This document shows, piece after piece, positions 15,404 through 23,200 of a stretch of 31,192 nt of DNA (its first letter is position 1; every line of letters starts with the position of its first letter). The translations under genes and the position numbers were made by a program. Origin of the DNA: an uncultured Bacillota bacterium (GTDB lineage Bacteria; Bacillota; Clostridia; Tissierellales; Tepidimicrobiaceae); the NCBI GenBank assembly GCA_937967955.1, contig CALBUB010000016.1, forward strand, positions 1 through 31,192, in the 5' to 3' direction. The notes beneath the pieces were generated by a model. The model searched no databases. It was not told the origin of the DNA and was given only the letters and a program-made list of their open reading frames with translations.

Positions 15404-16682
15404 AAGAAACAGATTCTTCATTGTCTTTTTTGCGAGCTTTATTTTTAGATTTTTTATCAGAGAGAACCAAAGTAGGTTCTGCTCCGGCTTCGATAGTTTC
15501 TTTAGTTATTAGACACTTTTCAATATCTCCTCTTGAAGGAATTTCATACATTATATCTAATAGGGTCTCTTCTAGAATACTTCGTAGACCTCTTGCACCA
15601 GTTTTTCTCTCTATAGCTTTTCTAGCAACAGCTCTTAAAGCCTCTTCTTCAAATTCTAATTCCACATCATCCATTCTAAATAGTTCTTTATATTGTTTTA
15701 CTAATGCATTCTTTGGTTTTACTAGAATATCTACAAGAGCCTCTTCATCTAGTTCTTCTAATGTAACAATTACAGGCAATCTTCCAACGAATTCAGGAAT
15801 TAGACCATATTTTAGAAGATCTTCTGGTTGTATTTTCTTTAACAATTCGCTAGTTGGCTGATCTACTTTGCTCTTTATGTCTGCTCCGAAACCCATAGCT
15901 TTAGAACCTATTCTATTCTGTATAATCTTTTCTATTCCATCGAAGGCTCCACCGACTATAAATAGTATATTAGTAGTATCTACTTGTATGAACTCCTGAT
16001 GGGGGTGCTTCCTTCCTCCTTGAGGAGGTACATTTGCAATAGTGCCTTCAAGAATCTTAAGCAATGCTTGCTGGACTCCTTCTCCACTTACATCTCTTGT
16101 AATGGAAGGATTTTCTGATTTACGTGCTATCTTATCTATTTCATCTATATAAACTATACCTTTTTCTGCTCTTTCAATATCATAATCTGCTGCTTGAATT
16201 AATTTCAAAATTATATTCTCCACGTCTTCTCCAACGTATCCTGCTTCGGTCAATGATGTAGCATCTGCAATTGCAAAAGGAACGTTTAATATTTTAGCTA
16301 GTGTTTGAGCAAGTAAAGTTTTACCGGAGCCAGTTGGTCCAATCATTATTATGTTACTTTTTTGAAGCTCAACATCACTTGACTTTGAAGTTTTCTTATT
16401 GATTCTCTTGTAATGATTATATACTGCAACAGCCAATGCTCTTTTTGCCCTTTCCTGCCTAATCACATATTCATCTAAAGTCTCCTTGATCATCCTTGGT
16501 ACAGGCAGTTCTCTAAACTCATCATCGTAATTTTCTATAAATTCTTCATTAATTATTTCTTGGCAAAGTTCTATACATTCATCACAGATGAATACATTGG
16601 GCCCTGCTATAAGTCTGCGTACCTGATCCTGCGACTTTCCGCAAAAAGAGCATCTAAGCTGCTTGTCATCGTGCTTTGACAT
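15402..16682 (-). CDS. clpX: ATP-dependent Clp protease ATP-binding subunit ClpX
   Basis: An AAA+ unfoldase that feeds substrates to ClpP. The 426-residue protein has the N-terminal zinc-binding domain (C11, C14, C33, C36), Walker A GPTGSGKT (115-122), Walker B in IVYIDEIDKI, and MGFG in the ClpP-contacting loop region. An in-frame GTG two codons upstream (16688) is possible, but GAGGTG is correctly spaced for ATG 16682. It lies 18 bp after clpP, so the two complex partners are co-expressed. A terminator follows at its stop codon. Confidence 0.97.
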   Translation of the reverse strand: MSKHDDKQLRCSFCGKSQDQVRRLIAGPNVFICDECIELCQEIINEEFIENYDDEFRELPVPRMIKETLDEYVIRQERAKRALAVAVYNHYKRINKKTSKSSDVELQKSNIIMIGPTGSGKTLLAQTLAKILNVPFAIADATSLTEAGYVGEDVENIILKLIQAADYDIERAEKGIVYIDEIDKIARKSENPSITRDVSGEGVQQALLKILEGTIANVPPQGGRKHPHQEFIQVDTTNILFIVGGAFDGIEKIIQNRIGSKAMGFGADIKSKVDQPTSELLKKIQPEDLLKYGLIPEFVGRLPVIVTLEELDEEALVDILVKPKNALVKQYKELFRMDDVELEFEEEALRAVARKAIERKTGARGLRSILEETLLDIMYEIPSRGDIEKCLITKETIEAGAEPTLVLSDKKSKNKARKKDNEESVS

Positions 16683-16700
16683 TATCACACCTCACTTAAT

Positions 16701-17285
16701 TTATTTTCGAGATTTTATTACCTCATCTATTATACCATATTCTTTAGCTTCTTCAGCTGTCATGAAGAAATCTCTATCTGTATCTCTTCTAATTTTATCT
16801 AGAGGCTGACCTGTTCTTTCACTTAATATCTTATTTATCAATTCTCTAGTTTGAAGTATTTTTTCAGCATGTATTCTAATATCTTCAGCTTGACCACGAG
16901 CTCCTCCTAAAGGTTGGTGTATCATTATATCTGCATTGGGTAATGCAAATCTTTTTCCTTTTGTACCTGCTGCAAGTAAAAAGGCACCCATGCTAGCTGC
17001 CATTCCTATGCAAATAGTTGATACATCAGGCTTTATATATTGCATAGTATCATATATTGCAAAACCGGCACTTACAGAACCACCTGGGCTATTTATATAA
17101 AGTTGTATATCCTTATCTGGATCTTCAGCCTCTAAGTACAGGAGTTGAGCCACCACTAGATTAGCAGTTACATTGTTGATCTCGTCTCCCAAGAAGATTA
17201 TTCTCTCTTTTAAAAGTCTTGAATATATATCGTAAGACCTTTCCCCTCTATTGGTCTGTTCTACTACAATTGGCACTAATGCCAT
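16701..17285 (-). CDS. clpP: ATP-dependent Clp protease proteolytic subunit ClpP
   Basis: The serine-protease chamber of the ClpXP complex. The 194-residue protein has catalytic triad S98 (GMAASMG), H123 (IMIHQPLGG) and D172 (RDTDRDFFM), numbering typical of the family. The start follows AGGAGGG. It lies 18 bp after tig and 18 bp before clpX, in the tig-clpP-clpX operon. Confidence 0.98.
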   Translation of the reverse strand: MALVPIVVEQTNRGERSYDIYSRLLKERIIFLGDEINNVTANLVVAQLLYLEAEDPDKDIQLYINSPGGSVSAGFAIYDTMQYIKPDVSTICIGMAASMGAFLLAAGTKGKRFALPNADIMIHQPLGGARGQAEDIRIHAEKILQTRELINKILSERTGQPLDKIRRDTDRDFFMTAEEAKEYGIIDEVIKSRK

Positions 17286-17303
17286 GTTATCCCTCCTAAA
17301 AAA

Positions 17304-18593
17304 TTAAATAATTTTAGCGTTGCTTACCAACAAATCGATAATCTTATCTCTGATTATACCCGCTTCTAAAAATGATAAATCGCCTTTTTTCATATTTTCC
17401 TTAAACTTATCCACATCTTCCTGCTTGTATTCCTTAGCTATTTTTTCTAACTCTTTATCTATATCCTCTTCTGAAGCCTTTATATTCTCTTTTTTACCTA
17501 TAGCTTCAAGTACTAAATCAGTTTTTATTTTCTTTTCTGCCGCAGGTCTAAGCTGTTCCTTTAAATCCTCTAGCTTAGTATTAGTTAAATTCAAGTACTG
17601 CTCTATATCCAAGCCTTGTAGTCTTAATCTGTAATTGAAATCATTTATTTCATGTTCAATTTGATGTTCTATCATAACTTCTGGTATATCTACTTCAGAG
17701 CTTTCTACTACTTTATCTACTAGTTTGTTTTCAAATTCTATTTTTTCCCTATTCTTAGCTTCCTTTTCTAGGCGCTCCCTTATACTATTTTTATATTCTT
17801 CTAATGTATCGAATTCACTTACATCTTTAGCAAATTCATCGTCTAATTTTGGTAATTCCTTTTCTTTTATTTCGTGTATAACTACTTCAAAAGTAGCCTC
17901 TTTACCCCTAAGCTCTTCTGCAAAATAATCTTCTGGGAAAGTCACCTTAACTTCTACTTTGTCTCCTTTTTTCTTTCCTATTAGTTGTTCTTCAAAGCCT
18001 GGAATAAAGGTATTGGAACCAAGTTCTAGTCTTTGCTTTTCAGCAGTTCCTCCTTCAAACTGCTCACCATCTATAAAGCCTTTATAGTCTATAGTAAGTA
18101 TATCTCCTTCCCTAGTTTCCCTATCTGAAGCATCAATAATTCTGGCATTTTGTTCTTGTATAGCCTTTAATTCTTTTTCTACATCCTCGTCCGTAACATT
18201 ATATTCTACCTTTTCTATTTCTATACTTTCATAATTGCCCAACTTAACTTCTGGTTTTACAGTTACTTCTACTTTTAAAACTACTGGCTTTCCTTTCTCT
18301 AAATTCTCTATATCCACTTCAGGAGAATCTACTGGCTCAAGCTCTAAAGTTTCTACAGCCTCTTCGTAAGCTTTTGGCAAGATAATATTTAAGGCATCTT
18401 CATAAAATATTCCTTCACCGAAATTTAATTCGATTATCTTTCTTGGAGCCTTACCTTTTCTAAAGCCAGGTATATTAAATTTATGTCTATTTTTCATATA
18501 AGCCTGATGAACTGCCTTTTCAAACTCTTCTGCTGAAATTTCAATATTAAAACAAGCCCTATTGTTCTCTTTGTTCTTCAAAGTAAATTCCAT
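17304..18593 (-). CDS. tig: Trigger factor, ribosome-bound chaperone and prolyl isomerase
   Basis: Binds nascent chains at the ribosome exit tunnel. The protein is 429 residues when started at ATG 18593, which follows GAGGAG with eight nt spacing and begins MEFTLKNKEN; an upstream in-frame extension to 18683 reads through the promoter region and is rejected. The ribosome-docking motif GFRKGKAP is at 43-50, the FKBP-type isomerase domain is near 150-240, and a long helical C-terminal domain follows. It is first gene of the operon with clpP and clpX, linking folding with degradation. Confidence 0.97.
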   Translation of the reverse strand: MEFTLKNKENNRACFNIEISAEEFEKAVHQAYMKNRHKFNIPGFRKGKAPRKIIELNFGEGIFYEDALNIILPKAYEEAVETLELEPVDSPEVDIENLEKGKPVVLKVEVTVKPEVKLGNYESIEIEKVEYNVTDEDVEKELKAIQEQNARIIDASDRETREGDILTIDYKGFIDGEQFEGGTAEKQRLELGSNTFIPGFEEQLIGKKKGDKVEVKVTFPEDYFAEELRGKEATFEVVIHEIKEKELPKLDDEFAKDVSEFDTLEEYKNSIRERLEKEAKNREKIEFENKLVDKVVESSEVDIPEVMIEHQIEHEINDFNYRLRLQGLDIEQYLNLTNTKLEDLKEQLRPAAEKKIKTDLVLEAIGKKENIKASEEDIDKELEKIAKEYKQEDVDKFKENMKKGDLSFLEAGIIRDKIIDLLVSNAKII

Positions 18594-18641
18594 TAATATG
18601 CTCCTCTCTAACGTATTTTTGATTCCAACTAAAGCTAATTT

Positions 18642-18670
18642 ATTATACCATAAAAAGCCCACTATATAAA
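18642..18670 (-). promoter_or_regulatory. tig-clpP-clpX promoter
   Basis: On the minus strand TTTATA (18665-18670) is 17 nt from TATAAT (18642-18647), and TG one base before the -10 gives an extended -10 (TGGTATAAT). The leader to ATG 18593 would be about 42 nt. Confidence 0.7.
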
Positions 18671-18717
18671 AGATTATTATCAATTTTGGCTATGTATATT
18701 ATATTTTTCCCAAATAT

Positions 18718-18746
18718 GAAAAAACCAATGGCTTAACCACTGGTTT
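18718..18746 (-). terminator. Terminator of the tRNA-Leu gene
   Basis: On the minus strand AAACCAGTGG pairs with CCATTGGTTT around a TTAAG loop, followed by TTTTTC. It begins seven nt after the encoded CCA. Confidence 0.88.
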
Positions 18747-18752
18747 ATTGAT

Positions 18753-18837
18753 TGGTGCGGGAGAGAGGACTTGAACCCCCACGTCCGAAGACACTAGATC
18801 CTAAGTCTAGCGCGTCTGCCAGTTCCGCCACTCCCGC
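18753..18837 (-). tRNA. tRNA-Leu, anticodon UAG
   Basis: On the minus strand the acceptor arm GCGGGAG pairs with CTCCCGC, followed by discriminator A and an encoded CCA. The anticodon stem CTAGA/TCTAG encloses loop CTTAGGA, giving anticodon UAG (reads CUA and other CUN codons). A variable arm (TGTCTTCGGACG) marks it as class II, and the T-arm contains GGTTCAAGTCC. It is a single-gene unit with its own promoter and terminator. Confidence 0.97.
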
Positions 18838-18859
18838 CTGTTATTATTCTTACATTTTA

Positions 18860-18887
18860 ATTATAGCACTTTATTCTGTTATGTCAA
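18860..18887 (-). promoter_or_regulatory. tRNA-Leu promoter
   Basis: On the minus strand perfect TTGACA (18882-18887) and perfect TATAAT (18860-18865) with a 16-nt spacer. The start would be about 16 nt before the mature tRNA 5' end. Confidence 0.85.
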
Positions 18888-18961
18888 TAAAATTTTCATC
18901 TATTTATGAGTTTGTACCTTATTATATTATATAGTATGTATGTTTTTATATACTTAATAAA

Positions 18962-18995
18962 AATATAAACATGATAGGTTCCTAGAACCTATCAT
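18962..18995 (-). terminator. Terminator of the opp operon and small membrane protein
   Basis: On the minus strand ATGATAGGTTC pairs with GAACCTATCAT around a three-base loop, followed by GTTTATATTTTT. Confidence 0.85.
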
Positions 18996-19010
18996 ATTTA
19001 TATTTTCTTC

Positions 19011-19250
19011 CTATGAGTAGACTTTTAAAAGGATTAAAATAGTTACAACTAAGACAATTATCCCAATTAGTACTATAGGCATTATTAACTGGTAAGCTGC
19101 TATAATCATTGCTAGTATATCCTCTTTTGTAAAGTTGTAAGGCTCTTCTGCATGTTTTTTATCTATTTCCTTTTTCAGTTCTCTTTCTCTTTCTTTTATA
19201 TTTATCCTATCAAATTTATTATTATTATTTGGCAAAGTGGCACGCGACAA
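19011..19250 (-). CDS. Small single-pass membrane protein of unknown function
   Basis: A 79-residue protein with a charged N-terminal half (KERERELKKEIDKKHAEE) and one strongly hydrophobic segment at about 48-75, so probably a membrane anchor with a helical N-terminal arm facing the cytoplasm. The TTG start at 19250 lies inside oppF, whose last 26 bp overlap it. It is supported by a strong AGGAGG at 19259-19264, eight nt upstream and within the oppF coding sequence. The operon terminator follows directly. I recognise no family; co-expression with the peptide transporter is the only functional hint. Confidence 0.8.
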   Translation of the reverse strand: MSRATLPNNNNKFDRINIKERERELKKEIDKKHAEEPYNFTKEDILAMIIAAYQLIMPIVLIGIIVLVVTILILLKVYS

Positions 19251-20196
19251 AATGGCTTCCTCCTAAATCTCTAAATTCTGGTATTTCTTCTTTACATATA
19301 TCTTCAGCATAAATACAGCGAGTATGGAATTTACAACCTGTTGGTGGATTAGCTGGACTTGGTATATCCCCTTCAAGTATTATCCTTTTCTTCTTCTTTC
19401 TTGGATCTGGCTCTGGAACAGCAGAAAGGAGTGCTTGAGTATATGGATGCCTAGGATTATCAAAGAGAGAGTTCTTATCTGCCAATTCCACCATTGTGCC
19501 TAGATACATCACTCCTACTCTGTGACTTATGTATCTAACAACACTTAAATCATGGGATATGAACATATATGATATATTATACTCTTCCTGCAAATCATTA
19601 AACAAGTTTAATATCTGAGATTGGATTGATACATCTAAGGCAGATACTGGCTCATCTGCCACTATGAAGGATGGATTTAATGCTAAAGCTCTAGCTATTC
19701 CTATACGCTGTCTTTGGCCTCCAGAAAATTCATGGGGATAGCGGTTCATATGGTATTTAGCTAAGCCACATTTTTCCATTATCTCTAAAACATAATCTTC
19801 TAATTCTTTCCCTTTATTATATATTCCATGTTCTATAAGTCCTTCGCTAACTATTCTAAAAACTGTCATTCTTGGATTTAAGGAGCTATATGGGTCCTGG
19901 AAAACTACTTGCATTTGCTTTCTCAGTTCTTTCATCTCTTCCTGATTTGCATTTAACACATTTATTCCCCTAAAAGCAACTTCCCCAGCTGTCGGTTCAT
20001 ATAGCCTTAAAAGAGTCCTACCTAGTGTGGATTTTCCACAGCCAGACTCTCCTACTATCCCTAAAGTTTCTCCTTCTTTAATAAATAGGGAAACGTCATC
20101 TACTGCCTTAACTTCTCCAACCTTCTTTCTTAAAAAGCCCTTTGTAATAGGGAAGTACTTTTTTAAATTCTTAACTTCCAACAAAACTTCACTCAT
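19225..20196 (-). CDS. oppF: Oligopeptide ABC transporter ATP-binding protein (OppF/DppF type)
   Basis: The second of two ATPases that drive peptide import. The 323-residue protein has Walker A GESGCGKST, Q-loop in VVFQDPYSSLNPRM, signature FSGGQRQRIGIARAL, Walker B FIVADEPVSALD, and a C-terminal oligopeptide/dipeptide extension with cysteines (CKFHTRC, CKEE, CHFAK) typical of subunits that bind an iron-sulfur cluster in some members. Its ATG overlaps the oppD stop (TAATG) and follows GGAGGTG. Its 3' end contains the ribosome-binding site of the small membrane protein gene. Confidence 0.95.
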   Translation of the reverse strand: MSEVLLEVKNLKKYFPITKGFLRKKVGEVKAVDDVSLFIKEGETLGIVGESGCGKSTLGRTLLRLYEPTAGEVAFRGINVLNANQEEMKELRKQMQVVFQDPYSSLNPRMTVFRIVSEGLIEHGIYNKGKELEDYVLEIMEKCGLAKYHMNRYPHEFSGGQRQRIGIARALALNPSFIVADEPVSALDVSIQSQILNLFNDLQEEYNISYMFISHDLSVVRYISHRVGVMYLGTMVELADKNSLFDNPRHPYTQALLSAVPEPDPRKKKKRIILEGDIPSPANPPTGCKFHTRCIYAEDICKEEIPEFRDLGGSHFVACHFAK

Positions 20197-21173
20197 TATA
20201 TTGCCACCTCCTCAGCCCTAAAACAAGCTGACTTGTGTCCTGGAGATACTTCTCTTAGTTCAGGCTGAGCCTCCCTACACTTATCTATTGCATATTTACA
20301 CCTAGGATGGAAATAGCAACCCTTTGGTAAATAAAATGGATTTGGCACAACCCCTGGTATAGTTTCAAGCCTCTGGCCTTCCTTTGCTAATGAAGGTATG
20401 GATGCCATAAGTCCAATAGTATAGGGATGTTTTGGATTTTCAAATAATTCTATAGTTGATGCATCCTCAACTACTTTGCCAGAGTACATAACAATTACAT
20501 GGTCAGCCATTTCAGCTATAACTCCTAAATCATGGGTTATCAACATTATAGATGTATTCAATTTATCCTTAAGTTCATTCATAAGGTCTAAAATCTGAGC
20601 TTGTATGGTAACATCCAAAGCTGTAGTAGGCTCATCGGCTATTAGTAATTTGGGCCTACAGGCTAATGCCATGGCAATCATAATCCTCTGTCTCATGCCA
20701 CCTGATAATTGGTGAGGATATTCATCGGCTATTCTCTCAGGATTGGGTATGCCAACCATCCTGATCATCTCAATAGCTCTTTCCCGTGCCTCTTTATTAT
20801 CTAAATTTTGATGGATTTTTAGGATTTCTTCAATCTGATAACCTGCAGTAAATACAGGATTTAAAGAGGTCATAGGCTCCTGGAATATCATAGATATGTT
20901 ATTTCCTCTTATTTCCCTTATGCGCTTTTCAGATACTTTTGTTAAATCCTCTCCATCAAAAATAATTTCTCCACTAACTATCTTCCCTGGGGGACTTTGT
21001 ATCAAGCGTAATATGGACATGGCAGTTATACTCTTACCACAGCCAGATTCTCCTACAATACCTAGTGTTTCTCCTGGTTTTACTTGGAATTCCACACCAT
21101 CTACAGCTTTAACTACTCCATCATCTGTATAAAAATAAGTTCTTAAATCCCTTACTTCTAACAGATTACTCAT
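20196..21173 (-). CDS. oppD: Oligopeptide ABC transporter ATP-binding protein (OppD/DppD type)
   Basis: The first ATPase of the importer, forming a heterodimer with OppF. The 325-residue protein has Walker A GESGCGKS, signature LSGGMRQRIMIAMAL, Walker B LLIADEPTTALD, and the C-terminal family extension with PKGCYFHPRCKYA and a further cysteine. Start after AAGGAGG, 12 bp after oppC. Stop and next start overlap by one base. Confidence 0.95.
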   Translation of the reverse strand: MSNLLEVRDLRTYFYTDDGVVKAVDGVEFQVKPGETLGIVGESGCGKSITAMSILRLIQSPPGKIVSGEIIFDGEDLTKVSEKRIREIRGNNISMIFQEPMTSLNPVFTAGYQIEEILKIHQNLDNKEARERAIEMIRMVGIPNPERIADEYPHQLSGGMRQRIMIAMALACRPKLLIADEPTTALDVTIQAQILDLMNELKDKLNTSIMLITHDLGVIAEMADHVIVMYSGKVVEDASTIELFENPKHPYTIGLMASIPSLAKEGQRLETIPGVVPNPFYLPKGCYFHPRCKYAIDKCREAQPELREVSPGHKSACFRAEEVAI

Positions 21174-21185
21174 ATCCTATCCTCC

Positions 21186-22121
21186 TTACTTAGATTTTGG
21201 GTCTATAGCATCACGCAGGCCATCGCCAATTAGGTTTATACACATAACTGTAGCAAATATGCATAAACCTGGCGGTATCCATAACCATGGACGATGCTGT
21301 AGATTGTACATATCTCTAGCATACTGGATTAGATTCCCCCAGGTTGGCACTGGTGGTGCTACCCCAAGTCCAAGGAAGGATAATGCACTTTCCTGTAATA
21401 TAGCTGAAGCTACACCTAATGTAGCATTAACCACTATGTAACCAACAGTATTTGGAATTAAATGCCTTAATATTATTCTGGAATTTCTTATTCCTAAAGC
21501 TTTAGCAGCAAGTATAAACTCCTGCTCCCTTAAGGATAGTATCTGACCCCTAACTATCCTAGCAAGACCAGGCCAGCTTAATAGACCTAATACAACCATA
21601 ACTAGATACATCTTATATTCAGGGGGTACACTGGTTCCAACCACTGCAGATATAGTTATAACCAAAGGTAAAAATGGAAGGGACATGAAAACTTCTGTAA
21701 TTCTCATCAACACATTATCTATCCAGCCACCATAATAGCCTGCAATTCCTCCTATAATGCTTCCAACTATTATCTGGATTATAACAGAGAAAATACCTAC
21801 TTGGAGTGCTACTCTACCACCATAAAGTACTCTTGCAAAATAATCTCTACCTAGCTCATCTGTTCCTAGAATATGCTCTTTGGAAGGAGGCTGTTTTGCC
21901 CGAGAAAAATCGTAAGAATATGGATCGTATTTAGAGATAACAGGAGCTAAGGCAACTGCCAATATTATAATAATCAATACTATAAGTGCTATTACTGATG
22001 ATGTTCTTTTCATAAACTTACGCCTGACAAGTTTCCAAGGAGTCAAAATCTGCTGTTGTTCTTCACTTATTTTCTCTTCTACTATATTATCATGCTTTAC
22101 ATCCACATTTTTTTCAGTCAT
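21186..22121 (-). CDS. oppC: Oligopeptide ABC transporter permease (OppC/DppC type)
   Basis: A membrane subunit with six predicted helices. The 311-residue protein has an N-terminal tail of about 35 polar residues before the first helix, the family GTDELGRDYFARVLYGGR segment, and the EAA-type cytoplasmic loop EFILAAKALGIRNSRIILRHLIPN that contacts the ATPases. A TTG at 22145 would extend it into oppB, but AAAGGAGG is correctly spaced for ATG 22121, which is chosen. Confidence 0.94.
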   Translation of the reverse strand: MTEKNVDVKHDNIVEEKISEEQQQILTPWKLVRRKFMKRTSSVIALIVLIIIILAVALAPVISKYDPYSYDFSRAKQPPSKEHILGTDELGRDYFARVLYGGRVALQVGIFSVIIQIIVGSIIGGIAGYYGGWIDNVLMRITEVFMSLPFLPLVITISAVVGTSVPPEYKMYLVMVVLGLLSWPGLARIVRGQILSLREQEFILAAKALGIRNSRIILRHLIPNTVGYIVVNATLGVASAILQESALSFLGLGVAPPVPTWGNLIQYARDMYNLQHRPWLWIPPGLCIFATVMCINLIGDGLRDAIDPKSK

Positions 22122-22137
22122 TTTCTGTTCCTCCTTT

Positions 22138-23100
22138 CTAGTCAACCTTTACTCTAGGATCTACCAGAGCATATCCTATATCAGCTAGCAAGTTACCTAT
22201 GAGGGTTAATACTGCAAAAAACATATTTAAGGCCATTACTAAATTATAATCTCTAAAGTTTACAGCATCTACCAAAACCCTACCTATTCCCGGCCAGTTA
22301 AATACTGTTTCCAACATTACTGCTCCTGAAAATAGAGATGGTACAGTAAAGCCAACAATAGTAACTATTGGAATTAACGCATTTCTAAAGGCATGCTTAT
22401 ATATTACTACCTTTTCAGATAAGCCTTTTGACCTAGCTGTACGTATATAGTCTTGATTTATTACCTCTAGCATCGATGTCCTAGTATAGCGTACTAAGCT
22501 AGCTAAACTACCTATAATTAATACTAAGCCAGGTAAAATCATGTGCATTAACACATCTTTTGCCTTAGCTAAACCTTCTAAATTTTTTCCTATAGTTGTC
22601 ATGCCACTTATAGGAAACCATTGATTTTTAACTCCAAAGAAGTATATTAATAGTAGTCCAAAGAAGAAGGTAGGCATAGAAATTCCAAATAGAGAAAATG
22701 CACTGAAGAAATTATCCGTCTTAGAATACTGTTTCACTGCTGTTATTATGCCTATAGGTATAGCCAGTATAAAGGCAAATATATAAACAAATACATTTAA
22801 TATTAAGCTATTCTTAATAAAATCAGGTACTACTTCTATTACAGGCCTTTTATAAATATATGAATAGCCAAAATCTCCCTTTATGGTTCTTCCAAGCCAT
22901 TTAAGATATCTTATATGTATAGGTTTGTCCAACCCTAACCTAGCCCTTTCTGCCATCTTCTGTTCTACACTTGCTCTAGGATCAAGGTTTGAACCAACTG
23001 GATCCCCTGGAGTTAACTGGATTATTATAAATATTAAAATAGATATCAATAAAACTACTGGAATTAGCTGTAATAGTCTTCGGCCAATATATTTTAACAT
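22138..23100 (-). CDS. oppB: Oligopeptide ABC transporter permease (OppB/DppB type)
   Basis: The partner membrane subunit, 320 residues. Starts MLKYIGRRLLQLIPVVLLIS, with first helix and LTPGDPVG as in the family. The EAA loop is DYIRTARSKGLSEKVVIYKHAFRNALIP, and the C-terminus ends DPRVKVD. GGAGGG precedes the ATG. It is separated from oppA by a 100-bp gap containing an 18-bp stem-loop, so expression below oppA may be reduced. Confidence 0.95.
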   Translation of the reverse strand: MLKYIGRRLLQLIPVVLLISILIFIIIQLTPGDPVGSNLDPRASVEQKMAERARLGLDKPIHIRYLKWLGRTIKGDFGYSYIYKRPVIEVVPDFIKNSLILNVFVYIFAFILAIPIGIITAVKQYSKTDNFFSAFSLFGISMPTFFFGLLLIYFFGVKNQWFPISGMTTIGKNLEGLAKAKDVLMHMILPGLVLIIGSLASLVRYTRTSMLEVINQDYIRTARSKGLSEKVVIYKHAFRNALIPIVTIVGFTVPSLFSGAVMLETVFNWPGIGRVLVDAVNFRDYNLVMALNMFFAVLTLIGNLLADIGYALVDPRVKVD

Positions 23101-23143
23101 GCTCTCCCTCCTTCTGTTCCAACTCAGGTGTTTAAAATAAGAG

Positions 23144-23183
23144 CCAATATAACATAAACCCAGAAGGGTTTATGTTATATTGG
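23144..23183 (-). other. Intercistronic stem-loop between oppA and oppB
   Basis: An 18-bp perfect stem (CCAATATAACATAAACCC with its complement) encloses an AGAA loop. The minus-strand tail CTCTTATTTTAAAC has only a weak T-run. It is placed to stabilise the oppA mRNA 3' end or partially terminate transcription, so that binding protein is made in excess over the membrane and ATPase subunits. Confidence 0.8.
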
Positions 23184-23200
23184 ATTCTTGTCTGCTTAGT

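Noticed and set aside
15421..15861. 146-codon plus-strand frame
   Set aside because: Antisense to clpX, Ser-rich composition typical of a shadow frame, no ribosome-binding site.
18594..18683. 30-codon N-terminal extension of trigger factor
   Set aside because: Covers the promoter and leader; the ATG at 18593 has the ribosome-binding site and the family N-terminus.
18752..18934. 60-codon plus-strand frame starting MVRERGLEPPRPKTLDPKSS
   Set aside because: It is the antisense of the tRNA-Leu gene; this peptide is a well-known spurious translation of tRNA genes.
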